This document shows positions 7,832-14,351 of a stretch of 32,824 nt of DNA, piece by piece. Origin of the DNA: Candidatus Cacconaster stercorequi (GTDB lineage Bacteria; Bacillota; Clostridia; Oscillospirales; Oscillospiraceae). A program made the translations under genes and the position numbers. The stretch covers positions 1 to 32,824 of the forward strand of contig JAGHUH010000046.1 in NCBI GenBank assembly GCA_018064925.1, written 5' to 3'. Positions within the stretch are counted from its first letter, which is position 1. Every line of letters starts with the position of its first letter. The notes under the pieces are model-generated. The model was given only the letters and a program-made list of their open reading frames with translations, was not told the DNA's origin and ran no database searches.

Positions 7832-8446
7832 TCACGATTGCCGCATGGTCTCCGTCAGCCACCATGTGATCCGTGCGGTGAGCCCCCACAGGGGATGGGG
7901 CAGACCGTGGTACACGGGCACCTCCATGCGTCCCGGCGCCCAGGGATAGTCCGGCGGCACCTGCACCTCGTCATAGGGGAAATTCTCGATAATGGGCTGC
8001 AGCTTGTAGTGGTAGAAGGTGGGCGGATTGTCGCACAGATACGACAGCGGCACCAGAAACACGGTGTCCACCTCGCCCTCGCAGAGCTGCAGGTGCTCCA
8101 GCGCGGCGGCGTCCACCCGCGCCAGCACGGGCCGCATCAGCGCCACGGTGCGCAGATAGAGAAAGTCCGGCTCGCCCAGCACTTCGATGGCGCTTTCGGG
8201 GATGCCCAACTCCTCCCATGTCTCCCGCAGGGCGCATTGCACCGGCGTTTCACCCGGCTCCATGCGTCCGCCGGGGAAGCAGACCTCACCGGGCTGACGG
8301 CGCATTTTGGCGGCGCGCACCTCGTAGAGGAGGTACAGCCCGTCCTCCTTTTCCACCAGCGGCACCAGAACGGCGAACTCATGCCGGGCACCCTGCAGGG
8401 TGGGGCGGTGGTGCTGAAATTGATCCTTGAAATCCTGAATGGTCAT
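7832..8446 (-). CDS. Nudix hydrolase, CoA pyrophosphatase type (NudL-like)
   Basis: The product has 204 residues. The Nudix box is complete: GGRMEPGETPVQCALRETWEELGI (GX5EX7REUXEEXGU) at positions about 8205-8276. It is preceded by VRAAKMRRQPGEVCFPGG, the extra motif of the CoA-pyrophosphatase group that cleaves CoA into 4'-phosphopantetheine and 3',5'-ADP. Metal binding is by the REXXEE glutamates. The ATG at 8446 follows GAGGG. It has its own promoter and shares a bidirectional terminator with mntP. Confidence 0.88.
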   Translation of the reverse strand: MTIQDFKDQFQHHRPTLQGARHEFAVLVPLVEKEDGLYLLYEVRAAKMRRQPGEVCFPGGRMEPGETPVQCALRETWEELGIPESAIEVLGEPDFLYLRTVALMRPVLARVDAAALEHLQLCEGEVDTVFLVPLSYLCDNPPTFYHYKLQPIIENFPYDEVQVPPDYPWAPGRMEVPVYHGLPHPLWGLTARITWWLTETMRQS

Positions 8447-8469
8447 GGTGCATCCCTCACTTTGCCATT

Positions 8470-8499
8470 AGTATACCACAAAATCGCGGCAAGGCACAA
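8470..8499 (-). promoter_or_regulatory. Promoter of the Nudix gene
   Basis: On the minus strand, TTGTGC (8499-8494) and TATACT (8475-8470) are separated by 18 bp. It starts right beside the terminator of the upstream miniprotein gene. Confidence 0.55.
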
Positions 8500-8500
8500 C

Positions 8501-8532
8501 AAAAAAAATCCCCCACCCGGGTGGGGTGGGGG
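8501..8532 (-). terminator. Strong terminator of the Cys-rich miniprotein gene
   Basis: On the minus strand CCCCCACCC and GGGTGGGGG form a perfect 9-bp stem with a 5-nt loop, followed by ATTTTTTTT. Its presence supports the reality of the small gene directly upstream. Confidence 0.92.
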
Positions 8533-8552
8533 AAAGGGATGCGTCAGATGGG

Positions 8553-8708
8553 TCAGCAGCCGCAACCGCAGCCGTTGTTGCTGTTCAGACCGCAGCCGTT
8601 GCCGCAGCCGTTGCCGCAGCCGTTGCCGTTGCCGCAGAACAGGAACAGGATGATGATGGCGATGATGATCCAGCAGCAACCGCCGCCGCAGGAATTCTGG
8701 TTACACAT
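8553..8708 (-). CDS. 51-residue Cys/Gly/Asn-rich single-pass membrane miniprotein
   Basis: Reading the minus strand from ATG at 8708 to TGA at 8553-8555 gives 51 residues. An ideal ribosome site AGGAGG lies 8 nt upstream and a strong terminator lies 20 bp downstream. The protein has MCNQNSCGGGCCW at the N-terminus, one hydrophobic segment (residues 14-24, IIIAIIILFLF), then a tail of CGNG-type repeats ending in CGCGC. Eleven residues are Cys (2, 7, 11, 12, 25, 31, 35, 39, 47, 49, 51). The layout recalls small Gly-rich YjcZ-type sporulation membrane proteins, but Cys content is much higher. Possible roles are metal binding or disulfide crosslinking at the membrane or spore surface; all are inference. 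No family is assigned. Confidence 0.8.
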   Translation of the reverse strand: MCNQNSCGGGCCWIIIAIIILFLFCGNGNGCGNGCGNGCGLNSNNGCGCGC

Positions 8709-8785
8709 AGTGCATACCTCCTATGAAAATTCAGACCGTTGATCGGTCACATTCCATGGTATGCCCCGGGGAGGAAATGGTGACA

Positions 8786-9415
8786 TCAGGTGCGTGAGAT
8801 GCGGTAGCTGAGGGTCAGCAAGGTGTCCACGAAGTGGATATCCTCGAAGAAAACATCCTCACCATCGGCGGACAGCTCCACATTGGTGAAGTTCCAGAAG
8901 CCGCGGATGCCCATGTCGATGAGGCGGCTGGCCAGCGGCTGTGCCACGCTCTGGGGCACGGTGAGCACCGCCACATCGGGTCGGTACTGCGCCACATAGG
9001 CGTCCAGCTCGTCCATGGAGCGGATGGTGATGCTGCCCACGGTCTTGCCGATGAGGGCGGGGGAGATGTCGAAGGCGGAGTCCACATGGAACCCGGCCTT
9101 GGCGAAATCGAAGTTCTGCAGCAGGGCGTGGCCCAGATGACCGGCGCCCACGATGATCAGGCGATGGCCGTAGTCGATGCCCAGAATGTGGCCGATCTCG
9201 GCGCGCAGCTCGGCCACATTGTAGCCGTAGCCCTGCTGACCGAATTCACCGAAGCAGCTCAGATCCTGCCGGATCTGTGAGGCGGTGATGTCCATCTTGT
9301 TGCCGAGGGAGCTGGAGGAGATGCGCAGCACGCCCTTATGATACAGGTCATCCAGATAGCGGTAGTAGCGAGGCAGACGGTGGATGACGGCGTCGGAGAT
9401 TTTTTGCTTTTTCAT
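8786..9415 (-). CDS. rex: Redox-sensing transcriptional repressor Rex
   Basis: The product has 209 residues, the usual Rex length. The N-terminal winged helix (SDAVIHRLPRYYRYLDDLY, then SSSLGNKMDITASQIRQDLSCFGEFG) binds DNA and the Rossmann domain (LIIVGAGHLGHAL, GxGxxG) senses the NADH/NAD+ ratio. Rex represses fermentative and reductive genes when NADH is low, and is typical of anaerobes. The ATG at 9415 follows AAAGGA; an in-frame extension to 9514 lacks a ribosome site and would cover the promoter. The gene has a consensus promoter with a Rex-operator-like repeat across its -35, suggesting autoregulation. Confidence 0.95.
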   Translation of the reverse strand: MKKQKISDAVIHRLPRYYRYLDDLYHKGVLRISSSSLGNKMDITASQIRQDLSCFGEFGQQGYGYNVAELRAEIGHILGIDYGHRLIIVGAGHLGHALLQNFDFAKAGFHVDSAFDISPALIGKTVGSITIRSMDELDAYVAQYRPDVAVLTVPQSVAQPLASRLIDMGIRGFWNFTNVELSADGEDVFFEDIHFVDTLLTLSYRISRT

Positions 9416-9502
9416 ATAGGTGTCCTTTACAAAGGTCATTTCCGCCAAAGCGGTGTAGTGGATGGAAGAAACTGGTATTTTGTAGTTTCTTTTGTCAAGG
9501 GT

Positions 9503-9531
9503 ATTGTACCGCATGAGGGGAAACTTGTCAA
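9503..9531 (-). promoter_or_regulatory. Consensus promoter of rex
   Basis: On the minus strand TTGACA (9531-9526) and TACAAT (9508-9503) are separated by 17 bp. Confidence 0.85.
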
Positions 9532-9543
9532 CTTTTTTAACAA
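9525..9543. promoter_or_regulatory. Candidate Rex operator overlapping the rex -35
   Basis: TTGTCAA, a 5-bp spacer and TTAACAA form a near-perfect inverted repeat. Known clostridial Rex sites read TTGTTAAN4TTAACAA, so the half-sites match but the spacer is one base longer. Binding is therefore plausible and not certain. Confidence 0.5.
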
Positions 9544-9562
9544 TCTTTTTTGCAAAAACGGC

Positions 9563-9591
9563 TTTACTTTTGGCGGTGGAATTGGTATAAT
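9563..9591 (+). promoter_or_regulatory. Promoter of the tRNA-Arg gene
   Basis: TTTACT at 9563-9568 and TATAAT at 9586-9591 with 17-bp spacing, 28 bp before the tRNA. Confidence 0.75.
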
Positions 9592-9618
9592 ATTTCAGTC
9601 ACAAAAGTGAATAGGTAT

Positions 9619-9695
9619 GTGCCCGTAGCTCAGTTGGATAGAGCGTCAGACTCCGACTCTGAAGGCCGCTGGTTCGACTCCAGTCGGGCATACCA
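9619..9695 (+). tRNA. tRNA-Arg (anticodon CCG), CCA encoded
   Basis: A full cloverleaf can be drawn: acceptor GTGCCCG/CGGGCAT (one G-U pair), D stem GCTC/GAGC, anticodon stem TCAGA/TCTGA with loop CTCCGAC, five-base variable loop, T stem GCTGG/CCAGT with loop TTCGACT, discriminator A and encoded CCA (9693-9695). The anticodon at 9653-9655 is CCG, reading the Arg codon CGG. Confidence 0.96.
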
Positions 9696-9696
9696 G

Positions 9697-9737
9697 GCTC
9701 CCGTGAAGGTAAAACCTTTGCGGGAGCGTTGCTTTTC
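9697..9737 (+). terminator. Probable terminator of the tRNA gene
   Basis: GCTCCCG (9697-9703) pairs with CGGGAGC (9721-9727); AAGG/CCTT extends the stem inside. The exit is GTTGCTTTTC, a modest T tract. Confidence 0.6.
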
Positions 9738-9853
9738 AAGAAAACGGACGAACCAAAAGCGGCCTTCAAATTCAAATGAGGCCCCCGGCTTGCCGGCGGC
9801 GCGGCTTTTTGGTACAAATTGCCATGTACGGCGCGATACCGCCGCCAAACCGC

Positions 9854-9889
9854 AAAAAAAAGACGATGGGATGAGCCACCGTCTTTTTT
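9854..9889. terminator. Intrinsic terminator of spoIIP (bidirectional)
   Basis: GACGATGG (9862-9869) pairs with CCACCGTC (9876-9883), with A8 before and T6 after, so T tracts exist on both strands. It lies just past the spoIIP stop codon. Confidence 0.85.
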
Positions 9890-9892
9890 ATT

Positions 9893-11077
9893 TTAAGAGG
9901 ATTTCTTCAAAAGCGTGTCCGCCAACCCTTGAGCGAACAGCCGTCCGGCGTAAATGGCTTCGTCCAGCGAATTGCCGGCGGTGCCCACCTCCACCAGCAT
10001 GGAGCCGGTGCAGACCTCCTGATTGTAGCCGGAGTTCCGCAATGTGATGGGGCGCATCAGCGTGGGGTGGTCGGCTAAAATCGTCCGCTGCACCGCCACC
10101 GCCAGCTTCAGGTTTTCCTGCCAGTTATCGTAATCGCTGCCCATGACCAGACTCAACTGCGCGGCGTGGGGATCCTCGCGGCTCACCAGCTTGTACTGTC
10201 GCCCGTCCTCGTCCTCGATGGCGTCGCGATGCACATCCAGAATGAAGGACAGCGAGGGGTACTTGTCCATGTAATCCTCCATGGCGTCCAGACTGCTGTC
10301 GTAGGCGGCATCGTAGGAGGGCACATCGTGGAGCGTCCGGTCATGCAGCACGGCAATGCCGTTTTGCGACAGCACCGCGGCGATCTCATCGCCCACCCGC
10401 ACCATGTTGCAGTCGGTGTCGGTGGTGCGGTAATAGCCGGAGCCCTCGTATTTTTCACCCTTGGGCATGGTGTAGGCCTCGCTGGCGTGGGTGTGGATGA
10501 TCAGCACCTGCGGACCATCATCACTCAATGCGGCATCGAAGGTGCCGCCGGAAAACATCTTCATGTTCAGTGACTGCACGGAGGTGTTCTTGATGTAAAC
10601 CTTTCCGGTGACGCTGTAGCCCTTTTTCGACGGCGGGATCACCGTCTCCGACGGCGCGCCGTTGTCCTTGAACTTCAAATCGGCGGCCACGGTGGAGGCA
10701 GGCAGCGTGGGGGGCTTTTCCGCCTCGTCGGTATCGTCCGCGTCAGGATCATCGGCGGTATCGTCGTCGGTATCGTCGGCGGTATCGTCGGCGGTGTCGT
10801 CATCCGGATCATCCTTGTCCGCGGTGTCGGATATTGTGATGCGCTGCGCCATCAGCACCGGCGACTGGCGCAGCGTCAGCAGGGCGCTTAATGGCAGACC
10901 GCCGGTATCAAACCAGTCCCCCAGCTCCCACCGCACCAGAAGCTGTGGCAGGCGGGTGTCGCGCAGGGCCTGCCACGCGTCATTGGGCGTGGCGCTGTGG
11001 GCGGCGGCAGCGACGGTCCACAGTGTGGCGGCGGACAGCACCAGGGCCAGACTTCTCCGCATTTTTTGCACCTTCAT
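9893..11077 (-). CDS. spoIIP: Stage II sporulation protein P (SpoIIP)
   Basis: The product has 394 residues. SpoIIP is an amidase/endopeptidase that, with SpoIID and SpoIIM, digests septal peptidoglycan during engulfment. Motifs are LIIHTHASEAY, SFILDVHRDAI and SMLVEVGTAGN, which carry the zinc-binding His and catalytic Glu of the family. A signal/anchor helix occupies residues 7-26. Residues 84-118 are a linker made almost only of Asp, Thr and Ala. The ATG at 11077 follows GAGGTG; a TTG at 11083 would be too close to that site. No gpr gene is next to it, unlike in many Clostridia. It shows the organism is, or descends from, a spore former. Confidence 0.94.
   Translation of the reverse strand: MKVQKMRRSLALVLSAATLWTVAAAAHSATPNDAWQALRDTRLPQLLVRWELGDWFDTGGLPLSALLTLRQSPVLMAQRITISDTADKDDPDDDTADDTADDTDDDTADDPDADDTDEAEKPPTLPASTVAADLKFKDNGAPSETVIPPSKKGYSVTGKVYIKNTSVQSLNMKMFSGGTFDAALSDDGPQVLIIHTHASEAYTMPKGEKYEGSGYYRTTDTDCNMVRVGDEIAAVLSQNGIAVLHDRTLHDVPSYDAAYDSSLDAMEDYMDKYPSLSFILDVHRDAIEDEDGRQYKLVSREDPHAAQLSLVMGSDYDNWQENLKLAVAVQRTILADHPTLMRPITLRNSGYNQEVCTGSMLVEVGTAGNSLDEAIYAGRLFAQGLADTLLKKSS
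10724..10828 (-). repeat. Asp/Thr/Ala-coding tandem repeat within spoIIP
   Basis: The plus strand shows repeated tcgtcggcggta-like 12-mers. They encode DTADD-type units in the linker between the N-terminal part and the amidase domain of SpoIIP. Such tracts can change length by slippage. Confidence 0.75.
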
Positions 11078-11121
11078 GGTCAATCACCTCAGACAAGCAT
11101 ATGGGCCTGTCCGGCGGAATA

Positions 11122-11137
11122 TGCCCCCCGGGGGGCA
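11122..11137. other. Perfect 16-bp GC palindrome
   Basis: TGCCCCCCGGGGGGCA is self-complementary and lies between spoIIP and the terminator of the next minus-strand gene. No T tract follows on the minus strand. Its function is unknown. Confidence 0.5.
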
Positions 11138-11140
11138 AAA

Positions 11141-11173
11141 AAAGAGCGTTCCGCTCCGGCGGAACGCTCTTTT
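11141..11173 (-). terminator. Terminator of the His-rich small gene
   Basis: AAAGAGCGTTCCGC and GCGGAACGCTCTTT form a perfect 14-bp stem with a TCCG loop. On the minus strand it ends in a T7 run. Confidence 0.93.
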
Positions 11174-11187
11174 CGATGTGATGTTTT

Positions 11188-11415
11188 TTATTCCTCTTTC
11201 AAAATCTGAAGGGCCTCGGTGAGCTTCTCATTGGCCAGATTGAAATCCACGATGGCGTCGTGGATCAGAGCGGCGGCGTCGCCCTCGATGCTGTGAGCCA
11301 GCTGGTGAAGCTCTTCGGCGTGATGGCTGTTGTGGTCGATCATATAGGTCAGCAGGGCCAGACTCTCCTCACGGGAATGGTGGCTCTGTTCGTTGGCGTG
11401 ACAATGCTCGTGCAT
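11188..11415 (-). CDS. His-rich 75-residue helical protein, putative metal-binding
   Basis: The product starts MHEHCHANEQSHH and contains 11 His (2, 4, 6, 12, 13, 28, 31, 32, 37, 41, 52) and one Cys. After the His-rich head the rest (LALLTYMIDHNSHHAEELHQLA onward) is predicted helical, with His spaced 3-5 residues apart, as on one face of a helix. This suggests cytoplasmic binding of a transition metal. It is divergent from a CsoR-like metal sensor with adjacent promoters, which supports a joint metal-homeostasis role. It has its own promoter and terminator. I know similar unnamed proteins in Clostridia but no assigned function. Confidence 0.8.
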   Translation of the reverse strand: MHEHCHANEQSHHSREESLALLTYMIDHNSHHAEELHQLAHSIEGDAAALIHDAIVDFNLANEKLTEALQILKEE

Positions 11416-11444
11416 ATCGAATCCCTCACTTGTCTGTTTTGCTC

Positions 11445-11473
11445 ATTGTACCATGTCCGCCGCGGCAAGTCAA
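11445..11473 (-). promoter_or_regulatory. Promoter of the His-rich gene
   Basis: On the minus strand TTGACT (11473-11468) and TACAAT (11450-11445) with 17-bp spacing. It lies back to back with the csoR-like promoter, the two -35 elements being 23 bp apart, so one operator between them could control both. Confidence 0.8.
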
Positions 11474-11496
11474 ATCGGATGCGGCGCAATCGTCAC

Positions 11497-11525
11497 TTGC
11501 ATAAAATCCGACCCGATGGTACAAT
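11497..11525 (+). promoter_or_regulatory. Promoter of the CsoR-like gene
   Basis: TTGCAT (11497-11502) and TACAAT (11520-11525), 17-bp spacing. Both divergent -10 elements share the same ATGG before TACAAT. Confidence 0.75.
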
Positions 11526-11558
11526 TGGGACAGGTTTTGAGAAAAAGGAGTCTTTCCC

Positions 11559-11852
11559 ATGGACGAACACATCCACCAGCAGATCCCCCATGAGCATACC
11601 CAGACCAAAGCGGTGCTCAACCGTCTGTCCCGCGCCCAGGGGCATCTGGAGTCGGTGCGCCGCATGGTGGAGCGGGGCGAGGACTGCACGGAGGTACTGG
11701 TGCAGCTCAGCGCCGTGATCTCCGCGCTGAACAGCACCGGCCGCGTGATTTTGAAGGATCACATCACCCATTGCATCGTCAACGCGATGGAGGAAAACGA
11801 CATCGACGCCATGAACCGTCTGGATGCGGCCATCGACCGTTTTATGCGCTGA
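11559..11852 (+). CDS. CsoR/RcnR-family metal-sensing repressor
   Basis: The product has 97 residues. The family core is LNRLSRAQGHLESVRRMVERGEDC, then LVQLSAVISALNSTGR and ILKDHITHCI. The sensor residues are C43, H68 and C72, with the same 25 and 4 residue spacing as the Cys-His-Cys Cu(I) site of M. tuberculosis CsoR. An N-terminal tail adds H4, H6, H11 and H13. These all-helical repressors bind GC-rich operators and release them with metal. Cu(I) is the likely inducer, though the His tail could shift preference to nickel or cobalt. No copper ATPase is adjacent. The only linked candidate target is the divergent His-rich gene. Confidence 0.92.
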   Translation: MDEHIHQQIPHEHTQTKAVLNRLSRAQGHLESVRRMVERGEDCTEVLVQLSAVISALNSTGRVILKDHITHCIVNAMEENDIDAMNRLDAAIDRFMR

Positions 11853-11887
11853 TGTTGACAGAATGTTCACCATTTTGCCCGAAAAAA

Positions 11888-11896
11888 TGATATAAT
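11888..11896 (+). promoter_or_regulatory. Extended -10 promoter of the 77-residue membrane protein gene
   Basis: TGATATAAT is an extended -10 element (TGn-TATAAT). A good -35 at 17 bp is lacking; a TTGACA at 11855-11860 is 30 bp away and thus not paired with it. Confidence 0.55.
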
Positions 11897-11952
11897 AGAG
11901 GGGTAAATTTGATTTCCGACTCGATGTGCCCCATCGAAGTAAGGAGGACATT

Positions 11953-12186
11953 ATGGAAAAAATCATGAAAGCTGTCACGGAAAGCGGCAAAAAGGCCGTG
12001 GATTGCCTGCTGAATGCGGGCAAAGCCGCTGTGGGTGCCGTCGCGGGAGCCGCCGTGTGCGTGTGCGGCAGGGTAAAGGGCTTTGCCGTGGAGCATTGTC
12101 AGGGCGTGCTTTTGGTGACGGCCATCTGCTCCGGCATTGTGGCCGTTGCGTCCTGCGTGGGCTATCTGCTGTGCAAAAAGGACTGA
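11953..12186 (+). CDS. Small membrane protein of unknown function (77 residues)
   Basis: The ATG at 11953 follows AAGGAGG directly, so it is preferred over an in-frame ATG at 11926 that has no ribosome site. The protein has an amphipathic N-terminal helix with many Lys, an Ala/Gly-rich stretch (KAAVGAVAGAAVCVCGRVKG) and a C-terminal membrane helix (VLLVTAICSGIVAVASCVGYLL) ending in CKKD. Five of its Cys are spread over both helices. It precedes htpG by 77 bp with no terminator T tract between, so it may be co-transcribed with the chaperone. I do not recognise a family. Confidence 0.75.
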   Translation: MEKIMKAVTESGKKAVDCLLNAGKAAVGAVAGAAVCVCGRVKGFAVEHCQGVLLVTAICSGIVAVASCVGYLLCKKD

Positions 12187-12206
12187 CCCCAGCCATCGTA
12201 TATCAC

Positions 12207-12234
12207 CGGGGAGATGCTTTGCGGCATCTCCCCG
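12207..12234 (+). other. Stable hairpin just before htpG
   Basis: CGGGGAGATGC and GCATCTCCCCG form a perfect 11-bp stem with a 6-nt TTTGCG loop. No T tract follows, so it is not a normal terminator. It lies 12 nt before the htpG ribosome site and could protect or process the mRNA or act as a factor-dependent attenuator. Confidence 0.6.
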
Positions 12235-12263
12235 TCCAATTCCCGTAAGGAGGTACATTATTT

Positions 12264-14150
12264 ATGGAAAAGAAAGAATTTAAGGCGGAATCCAAACGCC
12301 TGCTGGATCTGATGATCAACTCCATCTATACGCACAAGGAGATCTTCCTCCGGGAGATCATCTCCAATGCGTCCGATGCCATCGACAAGCTGTGCTATCT
12401 CAGCCTGACGGATGACAAGGTGGGCATCGCCCGGGACGAGTTCGCCATCCGTCTGGTGGTGGACAAGGACAACCGCACCCTCACCGTCAGCGACAACGGC
12501 ATCGGCATGAGCGCCGAGGAGCTGGAGAACAATCTGGGTGTCATCGCCTCCTCCGGCAGCCTGAAATTCCGCAGCGAGATGGACGAGACCGCTCAGACGG
12601 AGACGGACATCATCGGCCAGTTCGGCGTGGGCTTCTACTCCGCCTTCATGGTGGCCGATCACATCACCGTGGTGACGCGGAAGTACGGCGCGGAGCAGGC
12701 ATATCGCTGGGACTCCGACGGCGTGGATGGCTACACCATCGAGCGGTGCGAAAAGGACAGCGTGGGCACGGACATCATCATGCACATCAAGCCCGACGGC
12801 GAGGAGGAGAACGAGTACAGCCAATACTTGCAGGAATATCCCCTGCAGCGTCTGGTGAAGAAGTACAGCGACTATATCCGCTTCCCCATCCGTATGCTGA
12901 TGCCCCACGCCAAGCGGAAGGAGGGCAGCAGCGAGGACAAGCCGGAGTACGAGGAGGAGCTTGTGCTGGAGACGCTCAACTCCATGGTGCCCCTGTGGCA
13001 GCGCAAAAAGAGCGAGGTCACGAAAGAAGAATATGACAAGTTCTATCAGGAGCGTTTCGGCGAGTACGCCGTACCCCAGTCGGTGATCACGGTCTCCGTG
13101 GAGGGCGCCGTGACCTATAAGGCGCTGCTGTTCATCCCCTCCAAGGCGCCGGGTCTGTACTACACCGAGGATTTCAAGCCCGGTTTGCAGCTCTATTCCG
13201 CCGGCGTGATGATCATGGATCAGTGCGCCGACCTGCTGCCGGAGCAGTTCAACTTTGTCCGTGGCGTGGTGGATTCTCCCGACCTGAGCCTGAACATTTC
13301 CCGTGAGCTGTTGCAGCATGACCGCCAGCTGAAGATCATCCGCAACAATCTGGAAAAGAAGATCAAGGGTGAGCTGGAGCGGATGCTCCGTGACGAGCGG
13401 GAGGCATACGAGACCTTCTATCAGAATTTCGGCCGCCAGTTGAAGCTGTGCGCCATGGACAACTACGGCGCCAAGAAGGAGCAGCTGCAGGATCTGCTGC
13501 TGTTCTATTCCAGCACGGAGAAGAAGCTGGTGACGCTGGGTGAGTATGTGTCCCGGATGCCCGAGGAGCAGAAGTTCATCTATTACGCCTCCGGCGACAC
13601 CGTGGAGGCCATCGACCACCTGCCCCAGACGGAGCTTCTGAAGGATCACGACATGGAGATCCTCTACTTCACCGATGGCGCCGATGAGTTCCTCTCCGAG
13701 ATGCTCCGCACCTATCAGGACAAGCCCTTCCGCAGTGCCGTGGACGGCGAGCTGGAGCTGCCCGATGAGAAAAAGCCGGATGTGACCGAGAGCCACACTG
13801 CCACCTTTGCCTTCATTCAGGATACGCTGGGCGAGCGTATCACCGAGGTGCGCGCCTCCGGCAAGCTGAGGACCCACCCCGTGTGCATGACCAGCGGCGA
13901 GGGCATCACCTTTGAGATGGAGCGCTATTTCACCGCCGTGCAGCCGGAGCTGGGCATGAAAGCCAAGCGCATTCTGGAGGTGAATGTGGAGCATCCCGCC
14001 TTCCTTGCGCTGGAGACTGCCCGGATCATGGAGCCGGACAAGGCGAAGAAGTACGCCGAAATCCTCTACAATCAGGCGCTGCTGATCGCCGGTCTGCCCA
14101 TCGAAAATCCCAGCGATTATACCGACCTGCTGTGCTCGCTGTGGCAGTGA
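12264..14150 (+). CDS. htpG: Molecular chaperone HtpG (bacterial Hsp90)
   Basis: The product has 628 residues, full length. The ATPase domain shows the GHKL motifs: E31 and N35 in REIISNASDAIDKL, D77 in SDNGIGM, and GQFGVGFYSAF from 118. The middle domain has SPDLSLNISRELLQ and a C-terminal dimerisation domain follows. It folds and remodels client proteins in the cytoplasm, using ATP. The ATG at 12264 follows TAAGGAGG. No CIRCE operator is visible upstream. A strong terminator follows at 14247. Confidence 0.97.
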   Translation: MEKKEFKAESKRLLDLMINSIYTHKEIFLREIISNASDAIDKLCYLSLTDDKVGIARDEFAIRLVVDKDNRTLTVSDNGIGMSAEELENNLGVIASSGSLKFRSEMDETAQTETDIIGQFGVGFYSAFMVADHITVVTRKYGAEQAYRWDSDGVDGYTIERCEKDSVGTDIIMHIKPDGEEENEYSQYLQEYPLQRLVKKYSDYIRFPIRMLMPHAKRKEGSSEDKPEYEEELVLETLNSMVPLWQRKKSEVTKEEYDKFYQERFGEYAVPQSVITVSVEGAVTYKALLFIPSKAPGLYYTEDFKPGLQLYSAGVMIMDQCADLLPEQFNFVRGVVDSPDLSLNISRELLQHDRQLKIIRNNLEKKIKGELERMLRDEREAYETFYQNFGRQLKLCAMDNYGAKKEQLQDLLLFYSSTEKKLVTLGEYVSRMPEEQKFIYYASGDTVEAIDHLPQTELLKDHDMEILYFTDGADEFLSEMLRTYQDKPFRSAVDGELELPDEKKPDVTESHTATFAFIQDTLGERITEVRASGKLRTHPVCMTSGEGITFEMERYFTAVQPELGMKAKRILEVNVEHPAFLALETARIMEPDKAKKYAEILYNQALLIAGLPIENPSDYTDLLCSLWQ

Positions 14151-14246
14151 GAGGATGGCGGTGAAAGGCGTCTGCCGGTGTGTGCGTATGGCGCGGCACC
14201 GGAGATCGTCAATCATGATCTGATCTATGCATAATGGACGCATAGG

Positions 14247-14272
14247 CGGCGAGGAGAAATCCTCGCCGTTTT
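14247..14272 (+). terminator. Intrinsic terminator of htpG
   Basis: CGGCGAGGA and TCCTCGCCG pair around a GAAA tetraloop, followed by TTTT. It also marks the left border of the AT-richer block. A smaller hairpin CTATGC/GCATAG lies directly upstream (14225-14245). Confidence 0.92.
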
Positions 14273-14293
14273 CTTATATCAGATCAATAAATA

Positions 14294-14322
14294 TTGATAA
14301 ATGCTATGTCATTTGTTATAAT
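14294..14322 (+). promoter_or_regulatory. Promoter of the XRE/PrsW gene block
   Basis: TTGATA (14294-14299) and TATAAT (14317-14322) with 17-bp spacing. It is the only clear promoter seen for the genes up to 17679. Confidence 0.82.
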
Positions 14323-14351
14323 ATATGTAATTGTATGGGAGGAGTATTGCG

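Noticed and set aside
8526-8726. Plus-strand open frames over the miniprotein gene (Ala- or Pro/Gln-rich)
   Set aside because: They are shadows of the repetitive Cys/Gly/Asn coding on the minus strand; they lack a ribosome site and run across the terminator.
8734-8748. GACCG/CGGTC hairpin downstream of rex
   Set aside because: Only a 5-bp stem with a poor T tract; too weak to call as a terminator.
9696-9892. tRNA-Arg 3' end as a phage attachment site
   Set aside because: No integrase and no repeat of the tRNA 3' end was found in the window; the following bases look like a terminator.
11855-11860. TTGACA as the -35 of the small membrane protein promoter
   Set aside because: It lies 30 bp from the TATAAT, too far for sigma-A recognition.
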